NCBI RefSeq assembly: GCF_018024495.1
Contig: NZ_CP071696.1
Coordinates: 3,224,001-3,288,000 of the forward strand
Source of the DNA: Agromyces archimandritae
GTDB taxonomy: Bacteria > Actinomycetota > Actinomycetes > Actinomycetales > Microbacteriaceae
Length of the DNA: 64,000 bases
Direction of reading: 5' to 3'
Under the pieces are notes generated by a model that worked only from the letters and a program-made list of their open reading frames with translations, had not been told where the DNA came from and made no database searches. Positions within the stretch are counted from its first letter, which is position 1. Every line of letters starts with the position of its first letter. A program made the position numbers and the translations under genes. Shown here piece by piece: positions 17,950-27,436 of this stretch.

Positions 17950-18053
17950 CCGCTCAACGTTTGAGCCCCTGACCAGGGATTTGCGCGAGGGTCTTGGTGT
18001 GTGTCATGCTCCTGCCGGGCGCCGGATCGGCCGGCGCGACGAGGAGGTTGCAC

Positions 18054-18224
18054 ATGTCTGATTTGGTAGCGCGTTCGGAGCTCGGGGCGGCGCTGGCGCA
18101 GTTGATTCCGGATTCGACGATGTTCCGTGGCGCGAATGTCGGAGACCTGGCGTTCGGCGAGCTCGTGGATGCCGTGTACGACGCGCGGGTCCTCGAGGGG
18201 CTCGAGGGTCGCGGCGCGATCTAA
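18054..18224 (+). CDS. small unknown protein of the element
   Basis: This 56-residue acidic protein (starts MSDLVARSELGAALAQL) is the only plus-strand gene of the element and lies next to attL. GAGGAGG is 6 bases before the ATG, so it is probably translated. It is predicted to be helical, with no HTH or zinc motif and no family that I recognise. The position between attL and the converging head operon, and the size, would suit a recombination directionality factor or a helper-interaction protein, but there is no direct evidence. Confidence 0.6.
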   Translation: MSDLVARSELGAALAQLIPDSTMFRGANVGDLAFGELVDAVYDARVLEGLEGRGAI

Positions 18225-18227
18225 GAC

Positions 18228-18322
18228 GGCCCGAAGCTAGAACAAGTAGCTTCGGGCCGCAGGGGCCAGCCTAGCGAAACGCGAAAAGCCCCCGCTCTCC
18301 GATGGTGGAGGGCGGGGGCTTT
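18228..18322. terminator. two strong hairpins between converging genes
   Basis: The first stem is GGCCCGAAGCTA (18228-18239) with its complement at 18247-18258 and a 7-nt loop. The second stem (18285-18300 with 18307-18322) is GC-rich and flanked by AAA and TTT. They lie between the plus-strand small gene and the minus-strand portal gene and can stop transcription from both sides. Confidence 0.82.
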
Positions 18323-18327
18323 CGGTG

Positions 18328-19703
18328 TCAGGCGCCGGGGGCGGTGCTGTCGGGGGCGGTGGCGAGCACGGGGGCGCCGTTGGTGACGGCGGCCGTGAGG
18401 GCGTGCAGGGGGTCGGCGTCGCGCATGGCTCGCCAGCGGTCGACGTCGTCGTTGGTGACGCCGGGGACGCGCTCCCAGAGGGCTTCGACGGGGACGTCGA
18501 GGGTTTGGCGGAGCTTGCCGAGGGCGTCGACGGTCGCGGCGAGTGAGCGGGCCTCGGTGTCGCGCCAGCGGACGGCGGCCGACGGGCCCTCGAGGGGTTG
18601 GCCCGCGGCTTGCGCGGCGAGTCGGAAGACGGCTTCCCACGCTTCGCCGAACAGGAGCTCGTACTCGTTGAGGCGGCGCTGGGTCGAGTCGTTGAGGGAG
18701 GCGAGGCCTTCGGCGGAGACGTTGATGAGGTCGCCGGTGAGGATGTTGGGGTTGATCTGTGCGATCGCGGCAAGTGTCTTGACAGCGCTGCTGTAGGCGG
18801 CGAGGTGGCCGCTTACGTCGGTCTGGGCGAATTCGCCGAACTTGGTGTCGGTCGAGTCGCTTGTCCAAAGGCGGTCTGCGCCGGGTTCGAAGCCAGGGCC
18901 GTCGCCGGCGCCGTCGCGGGGCTCGTCGCCGGTCTCGTCGCTAAGCATGAGGCCGGTCGCCCAGCGCTGCCGGAAGCTCGAGTACTGCATGGCGACGAGC
19001 ATTTCAAATCGAATTTCGTTCACCTGCAGTTGGAGCGGGACGAGCGGGGCGATCAGGCCGCGGGGCTCGTCGTCGAGGCGGTCGCGGAAGCGGACCCAGG
19101 GGGTGACGCCGAGGGGGTGCGGCTCGGGGTCGCCGGCGGGCCGCCAGTGGCTCGAGTTCTCGGGCAGGGCCCAGGCCTGGCGGTCCGTCGGGGTGTAGAC
19201 CTCGGCGAGGCGGGCGCCGGCGATATCTACGCCGGCGAGCTCGACGGCGTAGAGGGGAAGTCGGCGTCGGGGTTTGCGTACCAGGCCGCCGAGCGGAGGG
19301 GCGAGAGGGGGCGGATGCGGGCGCCGGTGGGGAGGGAGGCGTCGGGCCAGACGACGACGTAGGACGTGCCGTATTCGAGGGCGCCGCGGTGGGCGATCGT
19401 TTGGCGGGCGTCGAGGCCGTTGGCTTGCCAGTGGGCCCATGCCAGCGCGTCGTCTGCCGCGCGGGCGGCGCGGAAGCCGTCGACGGCCAATGACCGGCTG
19501 AAGGTATCCGAGACCAGGGGCAGCCAGTTGCATTGGCTGCGGTCGGCGAGCTGGAGGAGCGCGCGCGTCGTGTCGCCCGGTAGGAACGGCCGGTCGTGGT
19601 CGCCGGCGAGGTAGCGCTTGACCTTGCCGAGGCGGCCGTCGCGGCGGAGGTCGCGGTCGAGTGCGGCGACGGCGTCGTCGACGAGGGCAGGCGTGAGAGG
19701 CAT
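18328..19703 (-). pseudogene. phage portal protein (SPP1 gp6-like), one-base frameshift
   Basis: The portal forms the dodecameric ring at the capsid vertex through which DNA enters. The N-terminal part (from ATG 19703, AAGGA 7 bases upstream) and C-terminal part are both well conserved but in different frames. The first ends YANPDADFP before going out of frame; the second continues LYAVELAGVDIAG. The switch is at the run of four C on the coding strand (19254-19257). A fifth C would restore one protein of 458 residues, a normal portal length. It may be a true mutation or a sequencing error. It is the last gene of the head operon, 335 bp after the minor head gene. Confidence 0.8.
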
Positions 19704-20038
19704 ATGGGGTCCTTAGGGGCATTCAGGGGCCCCTCAGGGCCCATTAGCCGCACTTTCAGGTAGCGAATGAATTCGTGTTCATGCGGGCGTGTGTTCGGCG
19801 CTGTAGCGCGGGAATACGGGCGAAGAGCGGCGGTCTAGGGGGCGGGCGAGGGTGGCCCGCGGGATAACCGGAGGGCATGCGCATCGACTGGCAGATGCCA
19901 TGTCGGACCGGGAGGCGAGGGAGGGGGCGGGGAGGGGGTGGTCCCCAGGTCCGCGGCGCGACCTGGCTGCCCGTACATGCACAGGCTTGCCGTGCCTCCG
20001 GGGGGAGAGGCGCGGGCGGGGAGAGGGTCGCCCCAAGG
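19704..20038. other. 335-bp non-coding gap with G-rich plus strand
   Basis: No convincing gene is seen on either strand. The plus strand has G runs that fit quadruplex patterns at 19910-19938 (five runs of 3-5 G with short loops) and 20000-20027. The transcript of the head operon would carry these as C-rich tracts. A GGGCCC-rich stretch lies just upstream of the portal start. Confidence 0.55.
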
Positions 20039-20862
20039 TCACGCGCTCGCGTGGCCCTCGCGGCGCATGAGGGTCCGGAGGGCGATGCCCTCGCGGACGC
20101 TGCGATCGTAGAGGTCGCTTGCGGCCTTGGCCTTGGCCTCGGGCGACCAGCCGCCGGCGGGATCGCCAACGGGCACGGGCCGCAGTGAGCAACAACATCC
20201 CGTGTGCCGGGTGAAGCGGCGGCCGGAGTAGACCGGGCCGCGGCTGATGAGGGTGAGGCATCGGGCGCACGGGTTGCCGTCTCCGACCATGGCCCAGCCG
20301 TTGATATGGCGGTCGCGGCCGGCGCGGGTAACGAGGCGGTCGGTTCCCGCGTCGAGCACGGCGGTCTGGATCGCGCGGAGGGCCTTGTCGCGGGCGAGGA
20401 CGAGGGCGGCGGCGGTAAGCTCGCCGGCCTCGGATGCCCTGGCGAGGTTGAAGCTCCCGACCTCGGCGCCGACGGCGCGCTCGAGGCGGCGGGGGTCGAC
20501 GACGGCGCGGGACGCCGGCGCGGCGGTGGAGGCGGTGAAGCCTGCCGCCTCGAGGTGGCCGCGAAGAGCGCTTCGGCGTCGGCTTCGGCGGCGGCGCGTC
20601 CGGCGATGAGGAGGGGTAGGACGTGCAGGCGGAGCCACGCGGGGAAGTCGTCGGCGAAGGTCTCGGTGTTGACGTGGCGATCCCAGAGGATCCCGGCGGC
20701 GAGCTGTACGCGGGCGGCGTTGCGGATGGCATCGCCGACGTGGGCACGGGCGAGGGCGTCGAGCGCTGCGCCGAGGTCGTCGGAGTTGACGCCGACGGTG
20801 GCGAGCGTCGTGGGGTTCGCGGCGACCTTGGCAGCGAGAGCGGCGTTCATATCGATGGGCAC
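20039..20862 (-). pseudogene. MuF/VG15-like minor head protein, one-base frameshift
   Basis: The C-terminal half has the features of actinophage MuF/VG15 minor head proteins: NGWAMVGDGNPCARC, then SRGPVYSGRRFTRHTGCCCS, a Cys/His cluster probably binding metal. The N-terminal half begins at GTG 20862 with AGGAG 5 bases upstream and reads to AEADAEALFAAT in a different frame from the following HLEAAGFTAST. One extra G or C near 20557-20560 would join them into 274 residues. These proteins sit inside the capsid near the portal and may be ejected with DNA. The gene lies between the connector and portal genes. Confidence 0.74.
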
Positions 20863-21060
20863 GGGGGCTCCTGAAGGGTGTGAAGGGCCGTCGAGCGCGT
20901 ACGCAGCGCGCGCCCTCTCCTGGGATGGTTTACTGCGCACGCGCTCGACGGTTTGGTCCGAGGTGGTCCGCCCTTGGCGGCCTCGGCTGGGTGGCCGTGA
21001 CCCGTGGCACGGCCGAGCTGGACCGGCTGGCAAACGGACCGGTCCAGCTGGTCTATGGGG
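20863..21060. repeat. non-coding gap with perfect inverted repeat and GGWCC cluster
   Basis: This 198-bp gap within the head operon has a perfect 11-bp inverted repeat, AGCTGGACCGG at 21016-21026 and its complement at 21039-21049, with a 12-nt loop. GGTCC/GGACC occurs at 20955, 20965, 21020, 21036 and 21041, and again at 21081 inside the next gene. It could be a packaging or processing site, or an attenuator. No gene is seen. Confidence 0.6.
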
Positions 21061-21420
21061 CTAGTGGGCCGTCCCGAAGTGGACCGTGCGCGTCCCGCGG
21101 TGTCCCGCGGCGCGCCGGATGAGAGACCGCTCACGCCAGGTGAGGTAGACGCCGGAGGCGTCACTGAGACGAGCCGAGTGGTCCGCGAATGTCTCCTGCT
21201 CGATCCCGCGGGGGTTCTCGAACTCTCGCCGGGCGGCCTTGAGAATGACGAGCGGCACGATGGGCGGGCACTTGAGAACCCAGGCCTCGGCGGTCGCCGG
21301 GGTGACCTCGGCAACGGCGAGTGTGGCAGCCTCGGCGCGGGTCCGCTCGGCGGGCTCGAGGGCGTCGGGGTCGATGCCGAGGCGGACGGCGAGGTCGCCG
21401 AGCGAGGGGGTCAGGTCCAA
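21061..21420 (-). CDS. head-tail connector protein (gp6/gp15-like)
   Basis: The 119-residue protein resembles the small helical connectors of siphophages. It starts with a short domain (TPSLGDLAVRLGI), and the PPIVPLVILKAARREFENP helix followed by SGVYLTWRERSLIRRA is typical of the group. It would form the ring beneath the portal to which a tail or head-completion protein binds. It starts at TTG and overlaps the upstream 87-residue gene by 10 bases, so it is translationally coupled. No tail gene follows, so its partner would have to come from another phage. Confidence 0.72.
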   Translation of the reverse strand: MDLTPSLGDLAVRLGIDPDALEPAERTRAEAATLAVAEVTPATAEAWVLKCPPIVPLVILKAARREFENPRGIEQETFADHSARLSDASGVYLTWRERSLIRRAAGHRGTRTVHFGTAH

Positions 21421-21674
21421 TGCCGATCCCGTGCCTCGGCGATGATCGCGCCGTGACGGATGCGCTCGGTGCGGGCGGCCTTCAGCTCGACGATGTTCTC
21501 AGTGCGGAGGCGGGCCAGGGCGGCCGAGGGTGTCTCGCCGGTATGGAGGGCAACGGCGGTGAGCCGTTCGCGGTCGGCCGGGGTGAGGTCGCCGGGGGTT
21601 GGGGTTGGGGTTGAGGCCTCGAGTACGTCGATCACGAGGTCGAGGACCTCGAAGGGTTCGTCGCGTGGGGTCAT
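21411..21674 (-). CDS. small head-operon protein of unknown function
   Basis: This 87-residue protein starts TPRDEPFEVLDLVIDVLEAS, has a Pro/Thr linker and a C-terminal helix pair. Its place directly after the major capsid gene and its coupling to the connector gene suggest a head-decoration or tail-assembly-chaperone-like role, but no motif confirms this. An acidic N-terminus and basic C-terminus are the only notable features. Confidence 0.62.
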   Translation of the reverse strand: MTPRDEPFEVLDLVIDVLEASTPTPTPGDLTPADRERLTAVALHTGETPSAALARLRTENIVELKAARTERIRHGAIIAEARDRHWT

Positions 21675-21749
21675 GGTCGGATCCTTCCGAGAGGGGGCAG
21701 AGGCCCGCCGGCGGCGCTGCGGGCGGGCCTCTGCGGCTGAGGGGTCGGG

Positions 21750-22718
21750 TTAGGCGGTGGTGTCGAATCGGACGACACTGCCGCCCTCGATCGGGACGAG
21801 CGAGGCGCTGCCGGCTGCGTAGCCGGTCGAGCCCTGGACGCCGGCGTCTTCGGTGCGCTCGAGGCGGTAGGTCGGCATGACGCCGACCCCGTAGAACGAA
21901 TCGATGATCGAGCGGTCGCAACGGTGGACGGCGTCGTAGTCGCGGAGGTAGCGCAACGAGGAGCCGGCGCTGACGGTCTCGCCGAAGGACGCACCCAGGG
22001 GCACGACGGGCGGGCGGTGGGCGAGGTAGAGCGAGCTCGCGGTCATGAAGAACACGTCATCGGCACCGATGCGCGAGGCCTCGACGACGTTGAAGCCACG
22101 GAGGCGGCCGACGCTGCCCGAGCGCAGCGCGTCGGCGTCGCCGGTGCGGCTGTAGTCGAGCGAGTCGCTCTCGAGGAGGTCGTCGACGACGTTCGAACCG
22201 ACCAGGGCAACGAGGTCACCTCCGGCGACGTCGATACCGCGACCGCGGAGCGCACGGCGACCGGAGGTGAACAGCGAAACCGGCTTCGCCGGGTCGTACG
22301 CGGCCGCGGGCGCCTCGACGTCGACGTCCTCAAGTACGGCCGCAAGGGAGGCTTCGACGCGCGAGACAACGGCGTCGACCTGAGGGGCGAGCACCTGAGC
22401 GGTGAAGTCCTGGAGGTCGAGCGAGAGGTCGGCGTCGCTCAGGGCGACGGCTGAGACGGCCTCGCGGTCGAGCTCGATCGGCACTCGCGATTCTGCGATC
22501 GCGTCGATGAGTAGGGCGTTGTCGGTGTCGCCGAGGGCGCGGTCATGTGCGACAAGGGCGGCGGGGACGGTGAGATACGCCGTGCGGCCGATGCCAGCCT
22601 TGAAGGTGTTCTCGTCGTAACTGGCTGCGACGCTTGCAAGCTGGAACGAGCCGTGGATGAGCTCGAGGGCGACGGCGCCGGCGTCGGCGGCGCTGTAGGT
22701 GTTCAGGGTGTTCGTCAT
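21750..22718 (-). CDS. P22-type phage major capsid protein
   Basis: This 322-residue protein forms the icosahedral shell. It resembles the P22 coat (gp5) family within the HK97 fold. The RVPIELDREAVSAVALSDAD block followed by LSLDLQDFTAQVLAPQVDAV is typical of the family's spine and P-domain region, as are ALRGRGIDVAGGDLVALVGS and LRGFNVVEASRI. The frame is open throughout and the start MTNTLNTYSAADAG has GGAG upstream. It directly follows the scaffold gene, the normal order. An encapsulin is unlikely because scaffold, portal and connector genes are present. Confidence 0.84.
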   Translation of the reverse strand: MTNTLNTYSAADAGAVALELIHGSFQLASVAASYDENTFKAGIGRTAYLTVPAALVAHDRALGDTDNALLIDAIAESRVPIELDREAVSAVALSDADLSLDLQDFTAQVLAPQVDAVVSRVEASLAAVLEDVDVEAPAAAYDPAKPVSLFTSGRRALRGRGIDVAGGDLVALVGSNVVDDLLESDSLDYSRTGDADALRSGSVGRLRGFNVVEASRIGADDVFFMTASSLYLAHRPPVVPLGASFGETVSAGSSLRYLRDYDAVHRCDRSIIDSFYGVGVMPTYRLERTEDAGVQGSTGYAAGSASLVPIEGGSVVRFDTTA

Positions 22719-22811
22719 GGAGGAGGGCTCCTAGGAGAGGGGGCGTGTAAACGGTGGGCGCGCGCTGCGCGTGGGGGCGCCGGCGAGACTCTCGCAGGCG
22801 CGGGGAAGGGC

Positions 22812-23267
22812 TTACCGGCGCTGCACGCGGGCCGCGATTGCGGCGTAGTCGGGGGCCGGCGCCGTCGGGCCGAGGGCGTGACCCGGCACCGGGCGGAGCG
22901 GCGACGCCGTCGCGTCGGGTGCGGCCGGGGCAAGAGCTGCGAGGCGGTCGGCAACCGCGGCGACCGCGGCCTCGTCGGCGCCGGTGAGGAGGTCGGCAAC
23001 GTCGGCGAGGTGCGGGTGCCGTCGGAGCGAGCGCTCGCGCCAGAGGTCGGCGGAGGTGGCCGCGTGGGCGGCCTCGAGGTCGTCGCGGGCGGCGGTCGCC
23101 GCAGCGAGCTCCTCGCGGGTGGTGGCCGTGGCGGCCTTGAGGGCGCGGACCTCGTCGCGCAGAGCTGTGATCGTCTGCCAGGCTCGCGCGGCGTCGAAGT
23201 CATCGCCCCAGGGCGGGGTAGGGGCGCCGGTGTCGGCGGGCGGGGCGGCGGTGTCGGCGTCGGTCAT
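22812..23267 (-). CDS. phage scaffolding protein
   Basis: This 151-residue, Ala-rich protein has an acidic N-terminus, WGDDFDAARAWQTITALRDE leading into a long coiled coil (about residues 25-75), and a short basic C-terminus (IAARVQRR) of the kind that binds coat protein. This layout and the position directly before the capsid gene identify it as the internal scaffold that guides capsid size. It has no protease domain. Capsid size in satellites is often set at this level, so it is worth comparing with related phages. Confidence 0.8.
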   Translation of the reverse strand: MTDADTAAPPADTGAPTPPWGDDFDAARAWQTITALRDEVRALKAATATTREELAAATAARDDLEAAHAATSADLWRERSLRRHPHLADVADLLTGADEAAVAAVADRLAALAPAAPDATASPLRPVPGHALGPTAPAPDYAAIAARVQRR

Positions 23268-23350
23268 GCGGTGGTCCTTTGCGAGGGCATGAGAAAGCCC
23301 CAGCCGCCGGGGGTGGCGGTCGGGGCTGGGGCTGGGGGTGAGGTTTGGGG

Positions 23351-23788
23351 TTAGAGGTCGGCGGCGTAGGCGGCGCGGGCGACGGCTTCCAGCTCGGGCA
23401 GGGCGTCGAGTCGGCCGCTGCCGCGGGCGTCCGCGAGACGGTGGAGCGCCTCGTCGACGGGCGCCGATGCGGCGCCGGGGTAGATCCTGGCCGAGTCGCG
23501 GGCGAGCGTGAGGAGCGCTTCGAACGATTCGGGTGAGAGCGGGGCGTCGGCGGCCTCTGGGTCAATCAGCACGGGTGGCCTCCTTGTAGCGCCGGCGCGC
23601 GTGAGCCCGCCGCGGATATCGGCGAGCGCTACCCGCGCCGCGGCGGCGTCGGCGCGGGCGCCGCGAAGCTCGAGGGCGGCGCTGGTGCGAGCGTGGCGGT
23701 GCGCCGCGGTCCGGCAGCGCGCCGAACAAAAGCGACCGTGAGGGCGCGCCGGGATGAACGGGACGGCGCATTCGGCGCAGGGGATCAT
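23351..23788 (-). CDS. zinc-ribbon protein of unknown function
   Basis: The 145-residue protein begins with a zinc-binding motif of spacing C-x2-C and C-x3-C (MIPCAECAVPF, then RFCSARCRTAAHR) in residues 4-25. An Ala/Arg-rich helical region follows. It is first in the head operon, 83 bp before the scaffold gene and downstream of the AT-rich control region. Similar short C4 proteins occur in actinobacterial mobile elements. It may bind the GTGACG repeats upstream of it or act with the integrase, but this is inference. Confidence 0.62.
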   Translation of the reverse strand: MIPCAECAVPFIPARPHGRFCSARCRTAAHRHARTSAALELRGARADAAAARVALADIRGGLTRAGATRRPPVLIDPEAADAPLSPESFEALLTLARDSARIYPGAASAPVDEALHRLADARGSGRLDALPELEAVARAAYAADL

Positions 23789-23830
23789 GGCTTCAGGCTC
23801 CGTTCGTTACGCATGAGGGCAAAAGAAGAG

Positions 23831-23917
23831 GGCCCGCCGCCGTGGCCGGGCATGGGGAATACTCTCTCTCACGTAGATAGGTCCCCACAGCGCCCAAAAT
23901 GAGGGGCCCGGCGGGCC
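23831..23917 (-). other. predicted structured leader of the head operon
   Basis: An outer stem GGCCCGCCG (23831-23839) pairs with CGGCGGGCC (23909-23917). Nested inside it, TGGGGA (23853-23858) pairs with TCCCCA (23882-23887). It lies between the AT-rich promoter region and the first gene, so the transcript would carry this fold as a 5' leader. Together with 23984-24087 it fills the 342-bp gap 23789-24130, which holds no gene. Confidence 0.45.
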
Positions 23918-23983
23918 GTGTGCTGCGTGGCGAGCCCCTGGCTTCAACGCGAGGGCTCGCCGCAGGCGTGGCCGTGGGGCGAG

Positions 23984-24087
23984 GTGACGAAAGTGATGAT
24001 TTAGCGTCACTCCCCCTATTCCCTTATGAGAAAATCAAACCTCATACAAGTAATAGAGAAGTGACGCAATATCGTCACTTCCGTCAC
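23984..24087 (-). promoter_or_regulatory. operator array and promoter of the head operon
   Basis: Five copies of GTGACG/CGTCAC occur at 23984, 24005, 24061, 24073 and 24082. The central pair forms a perfect inverted repeat, GAAGTGACG with its mirror around CAATAT (24058-24081). Between the repeats is an AT-rich stretch (about 24010-24060), unusual in this high-GC window. On the minus strand TTGCGT, 17 bp and TATGAG form a plausible promoter overlapping the dyad. Repressor operators or replication iterons are both possible. Confidence 0.6.
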
Positions 24088-24130
24088 CTCGGCGTTGCTC
24101 GAGGGGCTCCGCTCCGCGTCTCCGCCGGCG

Positions 24131-25732
24131 TTAGGCGGCGTCGTGGTCCTCGGGGGCGTCGGGGTTCAGCACCGGGACGAGGCGCCGCCCGTCCGGCCCG
24201 CGCCCTTCGGGATAGGCGAGTACATGGTCGTAGGCACGAGCGAGGGCTCGTCGACGCTCGCTCAAGTTACCGGACCCGTATACCTCGGCCCACGTCACGC
24301 CGAGGGGCACGTACTCGACGACGAGCGTGGGGGCAAGGGCGAGCGCCGCGTCGCGCTCAGCATCGAGGCGGTCGAGCTCCGCGACGATCGCCAGCCGGTC
24401 GACGCCGGGCTCGATGAGCTGGCGGCTTAGCGTGCCGACGCGCTCGGCGATGCGGGCGAGGCGCTCGCTTTGCTCCTCTTCGCCACGGTGCTCGACGCGC
24501 TCGTATGCGGGCAGGCGGCCGACGGTGGCGAGGTATTCGGCCTCGACGAGCTCCTCGGCGTGCTCGGCGCGGATCCGCGGGCCGAAACATGACTCGCCAC
24601 GAGAGGCGCCGGAGCACCGATAGTAGGCGTATTCGCGGCCCCGCTGGCGCACGGTGAGCGCGTAGGACTTCGCGCCACAGAGGCCGCAATAGAGGAGGCC
24701 GGAGAGGAGGCGGGCGGCTCGGCGCTTCTGTTGCTTACCGCGGCCGACACTGCGCTGGAAGCGCTCGCGTAGCGCGAGAAAGGTCGAAAGGTCGAGGATG
24801 GGCTCGAAGGCCTCGAGCGGTTCGCCGGTGCGCGGGTCGAGCACGGGGGAGCCCTCGCGGTCGAGATGGCCGCCCGCTTCGCCGCGGGGCTGGTCGCGCA
24901 TTATGCGGCCGAGAAGGTGATGCGAGGTCCAGAGCTGCGAGACGCGGCCGTTGGTCCAGGTGCCGCGGGCGAGCTCGGCCCCGGTGTCGTCAACGAGCGG
25001 GCGGCCCGCGATCTGCGCGAGGCGGTAAGCGGAGCGGGCGAGCGGGACGCCGCGCTCGGTGAGCGCGCGGGCGAGCGACATGGAGGATTCGCCGGCGAGG
25101 AGGCGCGCAGCGCCCTCGCGGACAACCTCGGCCTCGGTGGCGTCGGGCACGAGGCGGCGACCGGCGCGGCCGTCGTCGAACGGGGCGGAGCGGTACCCAT
25201 AGGGCGGGGCGCCGCGGCCGGTGAATCGGCCCTCATTCTGCATACGGCGTAGCGCAGCCTTGCGGCGTTGGACCATGACGTCGCGCTCGCCCAGGGCCAT
25301 TTCGGAGGCGATCATAAAGCGGATGGCCCAGCCCTTGGCATCGGTTGCCGAGTCGATGCCCTCGCGCATGAAGACGACGCGGGCCGGACGGCGCGCGGGG
25401 GCAGCACGCACGATGCGGACGAGCTCGGCATCTTCGCCGATGCCCATGCGCGAGAAGCGGTCGACGGCGTAGGCGGCGAGCACGTCGACTTCGCTTTCGC
25501 GTAGCATTCGGACGGCCTCGTCGGCATTGGCTCGGCGCTTGCCGCCGCTGAGGCCTTCGTCGGTGAACGTGGCGATGACGTCCCAGCCTTCGCGAGCGGC
25601 GAGGGCACTGAGGTCGGCGTCCTGCCCGCGGATTGACGTTGAGACTTCACTGTCGCGGCTGAGGCGGTAGTAGAGCACGGCGCGGAGCTTCGCCCTTTCA
25701 GAGGCCGTAGGCTGGTCTGGGGCTATCTTCAC
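24131..25732 (-). CDS. int: large serine integrase
   Basis: This 533-residue recombinase joins attP to attB by a serine nucleophile. The resolvase-type catalytic domain starts at about residue 15 and the nucleophile is S25 (YYRLSRDSE). RGQD and DRFSRMG are conserved parts of the same domain. The recombinase domain (about 190-330) is followed by a zinc ribbon (CGLCGAKSYAL with RCSGASRGESCFG) and a coiled coil (about 410-470), as in phiC31-like integrases. It starts at GTG 25732, 10 bp from the attP arm, the usual place. In the integrated state ettA lies directly upstream, so its native promoter is split off; in the excised circle the attL-side sequence would lie upstream instead. Confidence 0.95.
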   Translation of the reverse strand: MKIAPDQPTASERAKLRAVLYYRLSRDSEVSTSIRGQDADLSALAAREGWDVIATFTDEGLSGGKRRANADEAVRMLRESEVDVLAAYAVDRFSRMGIGEDAELVRIVRAAPARRPARVVFMREGIDSATDAKGWAIRFMIASEMALGERDVMVQRRKAALRRMQNEGRFTGRGAPPYGYRSAPFDDGRAGRRLVPDATEAEVVREGAARLLAGESSMSLARALTERGVPLARSAYRLAQIAGRPLVDDTGAELARGTWTNGRVSQLWTSHHLLGRIMRDQPRGEAGGHLDREGSPVLDPRTGEPLEAFEPILDLSTFLALRERFQRSVGRGKQQKRRAARLLSGLLYCGLCGAKSYALTVRQRGREYAYYRCSGASRGESCFGPRIRAEHAEELVEAEYLATVGRLPAYERVEHRGEEEQSERLARIAERVGTLSRQLIEPGVDRLAIVAELDRLDAERDAALALAPTLVVEYVPLGVTWAEVYGSGNLSERRRALARAYDHVLAYPEGRGPDGRRLVPVLNPDAPEDHDAA

Positions 25733-25741
25733 GGACTCAGC

Positions 25742-25756
25742 TTAGGACTAGGAAGC

Positions 25757-25764
<8 letters not shown>
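25742..25764 (+). other. attR of the integrated element
   Basis: TTAGGAC (25742-25748) lies exactly 10 bp before the GGAATA core (25759-25764), after which ettA coding sequence (CATTTACTCG) resumes. Joined to the attL side this gives a 40-bp symmetric attP. Joining the host sides gives attB at ettA codons 2-4. Confidence 0.85.

Positions 25765-27435
<1,671 letters not shown>

Positions 27436-27436
<1 letters not shown>

Noticed and set aside
19230..19290. Programmed -1 ribosomal frameshift in the portal gene at the CCCC run
   Set aside because: The P-site codon could slip on CCCC, but the A-site codon would mispair, and portal genes are not known to use frameshifting. The same one-base pattern in three other genes points to missing bases.
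21750..22718. Encapsulin nanocompartment instead of a phage capsid
   Set aside because: Scaffold, connector, minor head and portal genes accompany it, and no cargo enzyme with a targeting peptide is next to it.
24058..24090. CRISPR-like repeats
   Set aside because: The repeats are 6 bp long in both orientations and lack regular spacing, so they are operator or iteron sites.
18054..25732. Gene transfer agent
   Set aside because: GTA clusters carry terminase and tail genes and are not bounded by integrase-type attachment sites.
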